Shown: positions 34,425-44,635 of the stretch, in pieces
Layout: each line of letters opens with the position of its first letter
Numbering within the stretch: the first letter of the stretch is position 1
NCBI RefSeq assembly: GCF_004216775.1
Contig: NZ_SGXF01000001.1
Coordinates: forward strand, 1,166,828-1,230,827
DNA: 64,000 nt
DNA from: Cuneatibacter caecimuris
GTDB taxonomy: Bacteria; Bacillota; Clostridia; Lachnospirales; Lachnospiraceae
Reading direction: 5' to 3'
Notes under the pieces: model-generated
Seen by the model: only the letters and a program-made list of their open reading frames with translations
Databases searched by the model: none
Told to the model about the DNA's origin: nothing
Program-made: the position numbers and the translations under genes

Positions 34425-35269
34425 TACACCTCCGGTTCTGCGCCTTCCAGTGGCTCCAGCTCAACCGTATAGTCCTCGAAAGATTTCGGTCGGCTTACGT
34501 TGGGCGTAATTTTTACGCTGCGATGTATTTTTGCCGTGGAAATCTTTGGTGTTTTCTCCTGATGCTGCCACCAAAACAGTTTGCAGACCTCCATGCTTCC
34601 TTCCGGCCTCGCTGAGGACGCGTCATTTTCAAACAGCGTGCGCAAAGCTTCCTTCAGGTTTTCTGCATCCTCCTGGGTAAAGCCGGTCTTCTCCGCCAGC
34701 TGCACGTTGACGCTCCCCTTTACCACATACAAACCAAAGCCCACTCTGTGCTTCGTCCCCATCGTGTCGGAAGCTTTTCCCTCTTTTCCGGACTCACTGT
34801 TCACGCTTTTCGTAATCTGCATGCTGATCAGATCCACCGGTGACACGCTGACTGCCTGATGAATGGATACCGGGCCGCGCACTCCCAAAGAAACATCCGA
34901 TCCTTTGAATGCGAATACCTGTCCAAACATTCTTACATCTGTCCATGTCTCGCATGCAATCCTGGCGCATTTGTCCTTATTGGCTTTCTTCCCCAGTTTC
35001 ATCTCAGCCTTCAGCGCCTCGCACTTCTCCGCCCTGTCCCGCAAACTGGTGCAGCCATCATCCGCCCGGTCATCCGACTGTACAAAAATCGTTTCTCCCA
35101 AATCCTGAAGCCGGTTCCTGATTTTTCGTTTGATGCAGACATCAGAAATCTCTCCATACCCATCAAAATTTTCTCTTGGACGATTCCCATTCAAAGGGTC
35201 TCCGTTTGGATTGGCATTTGTTGCAGATACCAGCAATACAAAATCAATTTTTCCTTTCAGTTCACTCAT
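34421..35269 (-). CDS. cas7: Cascade backbone protein Cas7 (type I-C, Csd2)
   Basis: A 282-residue Cas7c/Csd2. The N-terminal strand VSATNANPNGDP, then ISDVCIKRKIRN and the mid-protein VRMFGQVFAF and GPVSIHQAVSVSP are family hallmarks. Multiple copies line the crRNA spacer in the Cascade complex. The ATG overlaps the cas8c 3' end by 8 nt and its stop overlaps cas4 by 4 nt, so translation is coupled. Confidence 0.96.
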   Translation of the reverse strand: MSELKGKIDFVLLVSATNANPNGDPLNGNRPRENFDGYGEISDVCIKRKIRNRLQDLGETIFVQSDDRADDGCTSLRDRAEKCEALKAEMKLGKKANKDKCARIACETWTDVRMFGQVFAFKGSDVSLGVRGPVSIHQAVSVSPVDLISMQITKSVNSESGKEGKASDTMGTKHRVGFGLYVVKGSVNVQLAEKTGFTQEDAENLKEALRTLFENDASSARPEGSMEVCKLFWWQHQEKTPKISTAKIHRSVKITPNVSRPKSFEDYTVELEPLEGAEPEVY

Positions 35270-37211
35270 GATCCTTTTCCTCCTCCGTTCTATTTCTCAA
35301 TGCATATGCCTGATTATGAAATCCCAAAAGGTAACGGCCGTTTAAGCTGTCCCCCTTCTCAAAATCCCCTTCCTGGAACAGCCAGCATATTTCTTCGATC
35401 ATGTGCTCATAATGCCTCCGTTCCGGCGCCGCCAGCTTCATTTTATATGGCTGAATCCGCTCCTCAATCACCTTCCAGGTCCGGAAGGGCTGCTGGGAAA
35501 ACGCATTCATGAATCGCTTTGCATTTGTTTCTCTGCTCTCCTCCTTATCCTGCGTCCTGTACTCAATCCGATCTGCCACCGCCAGCAGGCGTCCATACAA
35601 GTAGTCCCTGTCATGGCTCTCTGTATTCAATGCCACTGTCCATACCTCCTCTTCTTTTCTCTCGATCTCTTTCTTTTTCACCAGCGAACACGCCAAAGAC
35701 AACGTCCGATCCCAATTCATCCTGCTTTCATAAGATACCGGGGAGGACGCCCTCTGTACCGCAAGGTTTACCATGTCCTGCGGAACCGGCCGTCCCGAAA
35801 GGATACAAGGCAGGAGACGTTTGCACACCTCTCCGGACATTTTTTCAGCAGAGCCTTTCAGCGCCATGTCCCCGCGGCTTTCCGTTCCATACAATAGATT
35901 AGCAATATCCCGAACCCCTGCCACGCCATAATAACGATAGTATGATTTGTCCTTATACTTTGGATATAGCCACCCGCAATCCTCGTGCCAGCGCTTTAAA
36001 TTCTTCAAATACGCGCTGGTGGAAAGCTGTTGGCACTCCATCATGGCCAGCCTTCCTGTCGTTGCCGCATCAAATGCCATCAAGATTGTCTGGGATCCGG
36101 CATCCATCATCTTCTCATACCCTGCAATGGCCCTCTGGAATCTGGCGGCTTCTCTGGGGTCGGTTCCCGCATAACGCCGGTCTTCTTCTTCATCCCCCCA
36201 GCCTTCCCACGCCTCATAGTTATCACAGACCATATCCGTATCCAGGCACCAGTCTGGCAATTCCTTCAAATCAGATTCCCAGGTAACCACACATAGCCCA
36301 TTCCAGTTTCGCCCCTGCCTGCGGATAATCCACTTCAACGCATTATGCGCTTTCTGAGAGTCCTCATAGCCAATTGCAAATGCCTCTTCCTTATTGATAA
36401 AACGCCCCCGGAATGTGTAATCCGTTTCGTCATTTGCCGATATCAGCTTTGCGCCATCCCCCTCATTCCTGATTTTCTTGGGATGAAGATAAGAAATGGA
36501 AGTCCACTCCCCTGTCAGGTAAGATAAGCCAACCTGTGTAACCGATGCTCTGCAATACGCAATATAGGCCTCCTGCAGCGTCAAATCCAGCCAGCATTCG
36601 TTGGGGATCCGGTCTTCCCCCTCTCTTAGCAGGTTCCTGCCCTCATCCCACTCTTCCTCCACACAGAAACGGACAAACGCATCCTGCTGCGCAACATTCT
36701 GTATCTTTTCCTTGGGAAGGACACAGCCGTCTTCACCGGTCAGTAATACCCCGCAGGCAATCAGGTCTTTCATCAAATTCCCTTTTTCCAGATACTTATA
36801 AACAGCCCTCACCTTTTCATGGGAGAATTCCGACTTCGCCCATGCTTCTAATCCCTCGATATAACATCTGTGATGTTCCGAATAGTCCTTGCCTTTTTCA
36901 GATACAGTATAATCATTGTAATCTCCGGAAAGATATTTCAGGTTATCGCACAGGGGATGCGCTTCTATACCGGCCGTCCGCGCAGCTGACTTCTCTGTCA
37001 CCGGAATGATGGTGATTTTATCTTCATCCGCGACCCGCTCCGCCCGCAAAAACACCCCTTCATGATTTATTGTTACCGTAATTTGCGCTGTAACAGTGGT
37101 ATGGAACAGCGGAAGAAGAATCAGCGGTTCTCCGAACCGTCCCCGCTCAACTTTCCCGGCAAGCGTCTGATTTTTTTCGTATAAGTCACAAAGTTCCCTG
37201 ACCCAGTTCAC
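35262..37211 (-). CDS. cas8c: Cascade large subunit Cas8c (Csd1)
   Basis: A 649-residue Csd1/Cas8c, starting MNWVRELCDLYEKNQTLAGK from a GTG that overlaps the cas5 stop codon (GTGA). It recognises the PAM and unwinds target DNA. In studied I-C systems the small subunit Cas11c is made from an internal start in the cas8c 3' region; here possible internal starts are ATG 35774 and ATG 35720, just before and after RASSPVSYESRM. Neither has a strong ribosome binding site, so this is only inferred. The C-terminal DYLYGRLLAVADRIEY is typical of the family. Confidence 0.95.
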   Translation of the reverse strand: MNWVRELCDLYEKNQTLAGKVERGRFGEPLILLPLFHTTVTAQITVTINHEGVFLRAERVADEDKITIIPVTEKSAARTAGIEAHPLCDNLKYLSGDYNDYTVSEKGKDYSEHHRCYIEGLEAWAKSEFSHEKVRAVYKYLEKGNLMKDLIACGVLLTGEDGCVLPKEKIQNVAQQDAFVRFCVEEEWDEGRNLLREGEDRIPNECWLDLTLQEAYIAYCRASVTQVGLSYLTGEWTSISYLHPKKIRNEGDGAKLISANDETDYTFRGRFINKEEAFAIGYEDSQKAHNALKWIIRRQGRNWNGLCVVTWESDLKELPDWCLDTDMVCDNYEAWEGWGDEEEDRRYAGTDPREAARFQRAIAGYEKMMDAGSQTILMAFDAATTGRLAMMECQQLSTSAYLKNLKRWHEDCGWLYPKYKDKSYYRYYGVAGVRDIANLLYGTESRGDMALKGSAEKMSGEVCKRLLPCILSGRPVPQDMVNLAVQRASSPVSYESRMNWDRTLSLACSLVKKKEIERKEEEVWTVALNTESHDRDYLYGRLLAVADRIEYRTQDKEESRETNAKRFMNAFSQQPFRTWKVIEERIQPYKMKLAAPERRHYEHMIEEICWLFQEGDFEKGDSLNGRYLLGFHNQAYALRNRTEEEKDHE

Positions 37212-37939
37212 CCTGCCACCTCCTCGCCTGAGAATTCTTTCAGACCAGTAAAGTTCCCGGTTCCAAATTCTTTCATCTCCATCTCACGGATGGAACGTTT
37301 CTCTGTGCATTCCTCTGGTTTCAGAAATTGAATCACTCCGTTTTTCATCACAGGGCGCCAGAAACGAACTGTCATCTTCCCTTTGTCTTCCTCCAGAATT
37401 GCTTCGTCTGCATAGGTAATCCCATGATACATAAAACCAAAAGCCAACTCGTCGATTGCGCCATAGGCGCTTTCTTCCTGTCCGGCGTCAAAATCACAAG
37501 GCTCCACATACCCCTGGCACTCTCTTGTCCCCAGAAAAATATCCCGTCTGCCGCCTCTGGCAACCATCCTCTTCGCAATGTTATGATGCTTGTTTTCGTT
37601 ACGGTCTTCTTCCAGCTCGGGACGGTTTTCGTTCCAGATAAAATGGGCCCGTACCTGATACCGTACATCTTTTAAATAGGTATAATAGGACAGGTCGTTC
37701 CCCCCGCCATAACCGATGGGCCGTACCCCCTTCGCCTCCGTCTGAATGGGATTCATCACTCGGACAGCATCCACAACCCAAATCAGAGTCGGCTTCCAAT
37801 AGATACTTTGTACAATTCCCTTTAAAGCCTCATAGGTAGGGATCTGATAGGAAAATTTTTCACCTCCTACCCTGGTGATGGGATCGGAAAATAACGCGTA
37901 ATCCCCCCTCACCTCAAATTCGATCCGATTTTCATGCAT
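37208..37939 (-). CDS. cas5: crRNA-processing protein Cas5c
   Basis: A 243-residue Cas5d/Cas5c. In type I-C, which lacks Cas6, it cuts the repeat hairpin and stays on the crRNA 5' end. Visible hallmarks are FEVRGDYALFSDPITRVGGEKFSYQIPTYEAL (N-terminal RAMP fold) and IVQSIYWKPTLIW. The stop overlaps the cas8c start by 4 nt, and cas3 ends 21 nt upstream. It should process the AAGGCTC-stem repeats of the array beside cas2. Confidence 0.95.
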   Translation of the reverse strand: MHENRIEFEVRGDYALFSDPITRVGGEKFSYQIPTYEALKGIVQSIYWKPTLIWVVDAVRVMNPIQTEAKGVRPIGYGGGNDLSYYTYLKDVRYQVRAHFIWNENRPELEEDRNENKHHNIAKRMVARGGRRDIFLGTRECQGYVEPCDFDAGQEESAYGAIDELAFGFMYHGITYADEAILEEDKGKMTVRFWRPVMKNGVIQFLKPEECTEKRSIREMEMKEFGTGNFTGLKEFSGEEVAG

Positions 37940-37960
37940 GGCTTCACCTCCTTCGTAATC

Positions 37961-40387
37961 TTATATAAACAGTTCCGGCAGCGGGGCCGGTTCTGATGTT
38001 ACGCCAATATCTCTATCATAAAATCTTTCATCCAGCACCAGGATATGGCTGTCCCAAATCCCATGAATCCCGGCCTCTAATTGCCTTCTTTCCGTTTGCG
38101 TGACAGAAACAGTATACACCTGCAGCTCTCTCAGAAGCTGTTTCTTTCGCGAAGGGGCAAGATAGGGTTCTTCCAGCTGCGCCAGTTTTCCTCTCGCCGT
38201 TTCATCGTAAGGTATCAGTAAGGTTATTTTTCCGCTGTCCTCTATGGCTTCAAATTTTTCTCCGGCAGTTTTAAAGGCTTGTTTCAGTATGGGGCCTTTC
38301 TTCGCTTTGGGTGCAAATGCGGGATTGGAGGAAAGCAGGTCCACAAGATTGGTGGGCACTCCCTCCACAGTCTCCTGATAGCACATTTCCGCCAGACGCT
38401 TTACATAATATATCTGAAAATACATCGTTATTGCCTTTTGAGAATCCAGGCGCCCGTCCAGGCTTTCCGGATTCCCAGAAAACTGGCACAAAACCGACTG
38501 CATGGCCTGCTGTGCAAACCGGATATCTTTCAGATGGGAAAGGTTTTCCATTTCTTCACACATTTTAACAATAAACACGTACCCCAAAGGGGCTTCCCGA
38601 TGCCGGTTGCAGCGGCCAGCCGACTGAATCACATTGTCCAGGCCTGCCAGGGATCGGATCACGCATCCAAAAGAAATGTTTACACCTGCCTCGATCATCT
38701 GTGTGCTGATACAGATCTGCGGTTTCTTTTGGGACAGATTTTCATTTATCTTCTCCAGCACATCACTTCTGTGTTTGGGGCACATGCTTGTGCTCAGATG
38801 CCGTACATCATATCTCCCTTCACACAACGCCAATACTTTTTTATAAATCCTGCGGGCGCACGCCTTTGTATTCGCGATGAAAAGCACACTTTGATACCTT
38901 TCCGCTTTTTCCAATATGTAAATGGCAGCCTCTGAGGCATCCATCCCTCCCGGCGGCCTCATCGTATCGTCCACTATTTTTGTTCTCCGAAAGCCCTCTT
39001 CATATGATTCAAACTCCGGCACCATATGTCCGCAGGGCCGCAGGCGGTTTCGGGGAAGATCATTCAAAAGCGGCTGCGTCGCTGTGCACAGAACCACTGT
39101 TGCTCCTGCAAATTCCGTAAGGAAATTCACTGCTAAATTAAAAAGTTCCATAATGCGCACCGGCAGTGCCTGGGCTTCATCCATGATAATAATACTGTCG
39201 CACAGACTGTGCATTCTCCGCACATTCCCTGTCTTATCCGCAAACAGCGTATTTAAAAACTGCACTGCCGTGGTCACAATCACCGGCAGCGACCAGTCCT
39301 CGGTAATCCGGTCATACCGCGCCTGCTCCGCCGCTCCTTCCAATACAATGTTGCAGTGGTGTTCAAGGACCAGCTCCGGCATGCCCAGCGCATTCCTGAT
39401 TTCGTCTGCATTCTGCTCTACAATGGAATGAAAAGGCGCCACATAAATGATACGCTTTTTATTGTATCTGGCTGCGTGGTAAACAGCAAAGCGAAGGCTG
39501 CTTAAGGTCTTTCCGGCGCCTGTCGGCACCGTGAGCCGGAACCGTTTTTGCGGTTTCTCCGCCATATCCCGGCAAGTCCTGGAAATCTCACTGCGGCACC
39601 AGTTGATTCCATGTGGATTGCTGGGGGAATCTGTCTTTTTCTCAAGTCCGGCGATGTGATTCTCAAGATTTGTGATGCAGGAGCTCCATATACGTTGAAG
39701 TTCTTCCGTTGATGGGGTGCTCTGCGTATCCTCCCCCGTCATAAAATCCTCTGTATTTCTCCGATCCGCATCAATCAGCAGGGAGATCAGGAGCCGTTCG
39801 TACATTCCGAGAAAGAAGTCACGGTTTCCGTATAGATTTTCTTCTTTCCAAGTTGTCATTGTATTTTGGATAGTTTGCAGAAGTTTTATTGCGTCTTTCC
39901 GAGCGCAGACGCATAAAGCCTCTATCTGCTTTTTATCAAATTCCTCGTAAAACCGAAGGCGGCATTCTTCTACCGGAAGGGACTCCGCCTTCCTGCGCCG
40001 CCGGTCCGAGAGGAAGGAACTGTCATCGCATGACACACAATCCTGTAACCCGTGGTGGGAATAAATTGCTGTCTGAACCAGTTCAGACAATACTGTATGT
40101 GGGGCCAATTCCTCTATCAGCTGGCCTCCGGCTGTGGCATGGTCCATTTTCTCTCCCTGGGCAGAATCTGGGTACTGAATCCGATTTTCAAAGTAGGTTT
40201 GCCATTCATCCGGGTATTTGCCTGCGTCATGAAGCAATGATGCCAGATGTATGATGCTTTCTATAAATGATATTGAATTTTTCTTGCAGGCAGCGGAAGC
40301 GGTCGCTTGAAGGTGAGCATAGATTGACTGGTATTCATCTGTGTCGGGATTATAGTGAGCATGGTATTTTGAAATATATTCCGGCAT
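37961..40387 (-). CDS. cas3: CRISPR-associated helicase-nuclease Cas3 (type I-C)
   Basis: A protein of about 808 residues. HD nuclease domain: HLASLLHDAGKYPDEW and DHATAGGQLI, then SHHG. Superfamily 2 helicase: Walker A PTGAGKT, DEAQ box IIMDEAQAL, motif III CTATQPLL, and motif VI QSAGRCNRH. It is recruited by Cascade to nick and degrade target DNA. The frame opens at a TTG (40441), but ATG 40387 follows GAGGTAG by five bases and matches the family start. First gene of the complete cas operon. Confidence 0.96.
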   Translation of the reverse strand: MPEYISKYHAHYNPDTDEYQSIYAHLQATASAACKKNSISFIESIIHLASLLHDAGKYPDEWQTYFENRIQYPDSAQGEKMDHATAGGQLIEELAPHTVLSELVQTAIYSHHGLQDCVSCDDSSFLSDRRRRKAESLPVEECRLRFYEEFDKKQIEALCVCARKDAIKLLQTIQNTMTTWKEENLYGNRDFFLGMYERLLISLLIDADRRNTEDFMTGEDTQSTPSTEELQRIWSSCITNLENHIAGLEKKTDSPSNPHGINWCRSEISRTCRDMAEKPQKRFRLTVPTGAGKTLSSLRFAVYHAARYNKKRIIYVAPFHSIVEQNADEIRNALGMPELVLEHHCNIVLEGAAEQARYDRITEDWSLPVIVTTAVQFLNTLFADKTGNVRRMHSLCDSIIIMDEAQALPVRIMELFNLAVNFLTEFAGATVVLCTATQPLLNDLPRNRLRPCGHMVPEFESYEEGFRRTKIVDDTMRPPGGMDASEAAIYILEKAERYQSVLFIANTKACARRIYKKVLALCEGRYDVRHLSTSMCPKHRSDVLEKINENLSQKKPQICISTQMIEAGVNISFGCVIRSLAGLDNVIQSAGRCNRHREAPLGYVFIVKMCEEMENLSHLKDIRFAQQAMQSVLCQFSGNPESLDGRLDSQKAITMYFQIYYVKRLAEMCYQETVEGVPTNLVDLLSSNPAFAPKAKKGPILKQAFKTAGEKFEAIEDSGKITLLIPYDETARGKLAQLEEPYLAPSRKKQLLRELQVYTVSVTQTERRQLEAGIHGIWDSHILVLDERFYDRDIGVTSEPAPLPELFI

Positions 40388-40879
40388 GGTAACTACCTCA
40401 CTTGTTTGCGGTGACTGGGCTTGTTGCGGATCTTTTAGCAAAGTTATATCACTTTTTTATATTCTGCCTGTATTAGCATTTTCTCCCCATTTAAAGCCCC
40501 CGTTTTTTTCTTCATGTGCAGTCTCGCCGAAAAAAAACTAATAAATTCTTGCAATTCATTATACTACAAAAAATCATAAATTGGAAGATTAATCCATCAT
40601 TTACCTGATTTTTTTTGTTTTATTATGCATATCTGCCAATTCTCAGGCGGGCGTATCTTTATTCCTGGGTTTTATACTGGCATTCGCTGTACTCTCATCA
40701 TGAATAGAAATAACTTTTATGCAGTTCCGGCAATGCTCCGTTTCTGAAAAAACCGCTTCTGCCGATTTGCAATTGGCAATCTTCTATTACAGAGCTTATT
40801 TGTCTCATGATAATTATGAATAAAACCAATTTTATAAATGTAAGGAAATATCAATAGCGCCACTTCCCTACATACATGC
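40388..40879 (-). promoter_or_regulatory. Non-coding region with the likely cas operon promoter
   Basis: About 490 AT-rich bases between the VWA gene end and cas3. On the minus strand TAGTATAATG gives a perfect TATAAT (40551-40570 area) about 160 bases before the cas3 start, with only a weak -35 (TTCCAA). No gene is recognised in the remainder. Confidence 0.4.
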
Positions 40880-42763
40880 TCAAATATACTGCTTCATAAT
40901 CACCCCCAGCAGCTGTCCCGTCAATTTTTTCAAATCCGTACACGCTATCACATAGGGATAAATCTCTTTTAACGCGTGATAACAGGAATAGCCGGAGTCA
41001 TCCAATGCAATTGCAATTATGCCGGTTCCTCTCCTGCAGATTTTTTTCACTGCATTTGCTGTATCCTTGGTTGACACCGGTGGAAGATAGCAGCCTGGCC
41101 CATGGATTCCATGAGCCGGTACCCCGTCTGACAATACTAAAATCAATTTATGCTCTGCCATGGCATTTTTTTGAAGATATGCCTCCGCCCAATAGAGAGA
41201 CAAACCTTCCCGCGTCCCCTCATCCGCAGTCAGTGAAAGAATATTATACTTTTCCTCTTCCCGGGCATGGAAATTAATCAATATATTGTGAAACACCTCT
41301 GGTTTTCCATAGATTGCTCTATGCTCAACAATCGCATGCTCTATGCCTTGTTTTTTCATCACCTCATGAAGAACCACAGCCGCCGCCCTGGCTCCCTCTA
41401 CTCTTGCCCCCTCCATGGAGCCCGAACCGTCAATCAGCAGCATAATGGCCAGATCCGGCGCATCCTCCACCACTGTATTGCAATACCAATATCTTTTTTT
41501 GATATCTCCCATCCTTCTGGAATCCACACCGCTTCCATAAAGCTTTTTCGTGGCCTGAACGGAAATGGGCGTTTTCAGCAGTTGATGAAATTTTTGATTA
41601 TAGGCATTGATATTGATCTGATATTTGTGAAAGACATTTTGATAGGCCCTTTTTAAATTCAGATTGATTGCAGGCTTTTGTTCGATAATCTGAATGCCCT
41701 TATGTAACTCTGCACAGTCATATTCCGCCCCCATAATTGCTCTTTTACTTCCCTGATTTTGCAAAACAGCCATGGCAGCCTTCCTGTCATTGGCTGCTGC
41801 ACAAAAAATCCCATCTATTTGATCTTTAAAATTACGTTTAGGTAATTCTTTTCCTGTTAAATCCACAGTCAGTCGCCTGGACACCGTACCGTTCCTTGGC
41901 GTATTTTTTATGGGTAACGCGGAAGCCTGCATACTGTCATGCGTCAATCTTCCGCCAAGCATTTTTTCCAAAACACTGGTATCCAGCCTAGTGTCTGCCT
42001 TCGGAATGATTGATTCAATACAATCAAATATCTGATCCGTAAATTCGTATCTTTTTTCCGGGTCTCCGCAGGCACTTCCCTCCAAAAACAGCTGTCTGGT
42101 ATTCTCTACATATTCTTTTATTTCTTCTCCCGGCTCCTCCTGTTGTAACATGGGATAAAGCAGAAATCCGCCCATGTGCTCCAAATACTTCCTTAACAAC
42201 TGATCGTCTCCTGCTTCTGCTTTCTCCATACCTCCAAACACCTGGGAAACGGTACCTTCAAAAGGGGCGCTGGCAAAAATACTGGAAATTCTTCCAAACA
42301 GCAAATAAAGTTCCAAATTGTCATACTCGCTGCATCCCGCCGCTTCAATATATCCGTCTTCTATAATATTGGATATCATCGACAATGCAGTCAACCTGAT
42401 CTTTGACGTGGCTCGTTTATCCGCGAGACAATATAACGGGAATCTGGTATAAATAATGTGCAGCGCTTCATGAATACTTTGCGCCCGCGTTACCATATGC
42501 AGTGCCATCCAATTATCCTGCGAGATGCGATGTGGAATACCCATCCATGTTTCTGTATCATATATGGCTTTTGAATCACAAAATATTTCTCTGTCTGCCG
42601 GATCCACCACGATATTTCGTCCATCCGTAAACGCCCTGTCCTCGTTGATAAAAAACAGACGCACCTCATCCCGCTCTGTCAGCATTTCCACAAAGCTTTC
42701 TTCTATATTTCTGTTGTATTCACTATGGAATGATTTCAACACCTCTTCTTCAGTTTTATTCAT
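40880..42763 (-). CDS. VWA-domain protein with N-terminal HExxH metallopeptidase-like motif
   Basis: A 627-residue protein. Near residue 98 the segment SIHEALHIIYTRF carries an HExxH zinc motif, and about 30 residues later IIEDGYIEA could give the third ligand, as in DUF2201-type gluzincin-like domains. The C-terminal VWA domain (from about residue 440) has the metal-ion adhesion motif LLIDGSGSM and a later VLSDGVP. It is 13 nt downstream of a MoxR-type ATPase gene; such ATPase/VWA pairs act as chaperone-like remodelling machines. Its position next to a cas operon suggests a defence role, but no defined function is known. Confidence 0.82.
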   Translation of the reverse strand: MNKTEEEVLKSFHSEYNRNIEESFVEMLTERDEVRLFFINEDRAFTDGRNIVVDPADREIFCDSKAIYDTETWMGIPHRISQDNWMALHMVTRAQSIHEALHIIYTRFPLYCLADKRATSKIRLTALSMISNIIEDGYIEAAGCSEYDNLELYLLFGRISSIFASAPFEGTVSQVFGGMEKAEAGDDQLLRKYLEHMGGFLLYPMLQQEEPGEEIKEYVENTRQLFLEGSACGDPEKRYEFTDQIFDCIESIIPKADTRLDTSVLEKMLGGRLTHDSMQASALPIKNTPRNGTVSRRLTVDLTGKELPKRNFKDQIDGIFCAAANDRKAAMAVLQNQGSKRAIMGAEYDCAELHKGIQIIEQKPAINLNLKRAYQNVFHKYQININAYNQKFHQLLKTPISVQATKKLYGSGVDSRRMGDIKKRYWYCNTVVEDAPDLAIMLLIDGSGSMEGARVEGARAAAVVLHEVMKKQGIEHAIVEHRAIYGKPEVFHNILINFHAREEEKYNILSLTADEGTREGLSLYWAEAYLQKNAMAEHKLILVLSDGVPAHGIHGPGCYLPPVSTKDTANAVKKICRRGTGIIAIALDDSGYSCYHALKEIYPYVIACTDLKKLTGQLLGVIMKQYI

Positions 42764-42776
42764 ATAGTTCCCTCAT

Positions 42777-44309
42777 TCAAAACGGATTCCATTTGTAAAT
42801 GCGTAAAATGCCTCTAATACTGTTTTCCAGCACCCGATCACATTTTGCTATAGGAATAATCGTCTTTTCTGCCGCTTTCAAATACCCGTCATACTTGGCA
42901 AGGCGCACCCAGTTTTCCAAATTTCTGGGAGAAATAACGACATCAAGTTCTTCACTTTCAATCTTCTTTTTTATTTTGTGATAAGCCCCAAGTACCTTGT
43001 CCACCTTATCTTTACATTCCGGCACCCTCATGGTAAGCATGCGCATAATCGCTTCATCCGAAAGCTCCGAGATTTCAACCACCGCCTGAAATCGATTATA
43101 CAGCGCCTGATTTAACTCCTTTGTTCCAAAATATCCCAGATTCATGGTTGCAAAAAAGCGAAAATTTTTATTCCTATGGACGATCTCTCCATTATCTAGT
43201 CTTACAAAGCCATTGTCATCCAGCAGGGAATTTAAAAACGCCAGATACTGAGGTTTTGCAAAATTTATTTCTTCAAAAACAACCGCACCCCCGTCGCGAA
43301 TGGCTTTTGTCACATAACTTTCCCGAAATACAATCCTATCTTCGTCCGGGATAAATTTACCCAATATGTACTCGTCCAGATTCTCCGTACAGTTAATCGT
43401 GTCCAGAATGGGAAGGCCAATTCTCTGGGCTGCCAGTTTGCATGACATCGTCTTCCCGGTTCCTGCCGGGCCATGAAACAGCACTGACGTCACATCCCCG
43501 TAAACAATCGCGTTGCAAAGGCTATGAAGCGCCTGTGGAATCACGAATTCATCCCCCAGATCCGGAATCATACCCCTGTATTCCGGCGAAAATTCCTGAA
43601 TTTCAAAACGTTCAGCTGCTACTTCGTGTATCATATTCATTTCTTTTGTATTCTCTTTTATGGTTATATAACTTTGGGAAAATGATATCATTTCATCCGT
43701 TTCGTATCCACTTAGATCTGTATATTCCACCCCATAATCCTCAAATTTATGGGCCTGATATAAACCTTCATGAAGATTTACAAACAAATCTGCGGCCGGT
43801 TGTTCTATAAATGACATCATTAAATCTCTGTAATCACTGTTTTGCTCCATCTCATTGGCCAGCATCACGCATACGATTAGCAGATATTTATACAGGGGAC
43901 GTAAATGCTCCATATCTCCATAAAGCCATTTTCCATTGGCATCATATGCAGATAATGTGATCGAGCTGCCCTGCAGCAATGCTTGATAGACATATACATC
44001 TGGCTCCACCACTCCATTATCCCGCCAGTCTTCAGGTACAGAAATCCAAAAGAATACTGTGTCCCGATTATCGGTGGTATAATAGTCCCCAATGGCCTGA
44101 TCTCCATGAATTATGGAGTCCAACATACAAAAAAACAGGCCGATACCTTCTCCGATTGGCTGACATAGTGTAGTGGTTCCTTTGAAGGATTGGTTATTGG
44201 GATGGACATAGTATTGGGTCGCATCGGACAGATGTTTGAAGCCGAATCCTCTGTATATGTCATTACTCCCGGGCCTGACAACTTTGTATGAAATTTTGCA
44301 GAGATTCAT
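42777..44309 (-). CDS. MoxR-type AAA+ ATPase
   Basis: A 510-residue protein. The N-terminal 230 residues are not recognised. The AAA+ core has Walker A FHGPAGTGKT, Walker B AVVFEEINFAKP (Glu in place of the usual Asp), sensor FFATMNLGYFGTKEL and an Arg finger in NRFQAVVEI. This is the MoxR/McrB-like class that remodels partner proteins. It is the first gene of a pair with the VWA/HExxH protein encoded directly downstream, its probable partner. The large unknown N-terminal region may sense a ligand. Confidence 0.88.
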   Translation of the reverse strand: MNLCKISYKVVRPGSNDIYRGFGFKHLSDATQYYVHPNNQSFKGTTTLCQPIGEGIGLFFCMLDSIIHGDQAIGDYYTTDNRDTVFFWISVPEDWRDNGVVEPDVYVYQALLQGSSITLSAYDANGKWLYGDMEHLRPLYKYLLIVCVMLANEMEQNSDYRDLMMSFIEQPAADLFVNLHEGLYQAHKFEDYGVEYTDLSGYETDEMISFSQSYITIKENTKEMNMIHEVAAERFEIQEFSPEYRGMIPDLGDEFVIPQALHSLCNAIVYGDVTSVLFHGPAGTGKTMSCKLAAQRIGLPILDTINCTENLDEYILGKFIPDEDRIVFRESYVTKAIRDGGAVVFEEINFAKPQYLAFLNSLLDDNGFVRLDNGEIVHRNKNFRFFATMNLGYFGTKELNQALYNRFQAVVEISELSDEAIMRMLTMRVPECKDKVDKVLGAYHKIKKKIESEELDVVISPRNLENWVRLAKYDGYLKAAEKTIIPIAKCDRVLENSIRGILRIYKWNPF

Positions 44310-44635
44310 TTGTAAACTTCCTCTAAATAAAGCAGCCTTGAAAAGATTCGTGATATAGCTATATTATCATTATCTTTTGAGTATCTTCAGGTATCTTTTA
44401 ATTGTATAGGTTTTTAACTGCCATTGAGAGATCTGCTTCTGTCCCAGCCTTTAAAGCTTTTTGTAGGCTACAATCCACTCTAGCAGTCCCATACTAATAC
44501 GATTATTTTCCCTCCCTGCTCTATTCGGATCCAGTAACATTTTAATGGAAAATAGGACACCAGAATTTCACCCTTTTTACTCCATCTTAAATTTCGTACA
44601 GATCTACAAAAATATTATTTTATAAAAACTTCCCA
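44310..44635. other. Intergenic, AT-rich, no gene seen
   Basis: Separates the MoxR/VWA pair from the upstream ATPase-Schlafen gene. On the minus strand the phrase AAGATACCTGAAGATACTC followed by AAAAGATAATGATAATATA could hold the promoter of the MoxR gene. No coding potential was seen. Confidence 0.4.
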
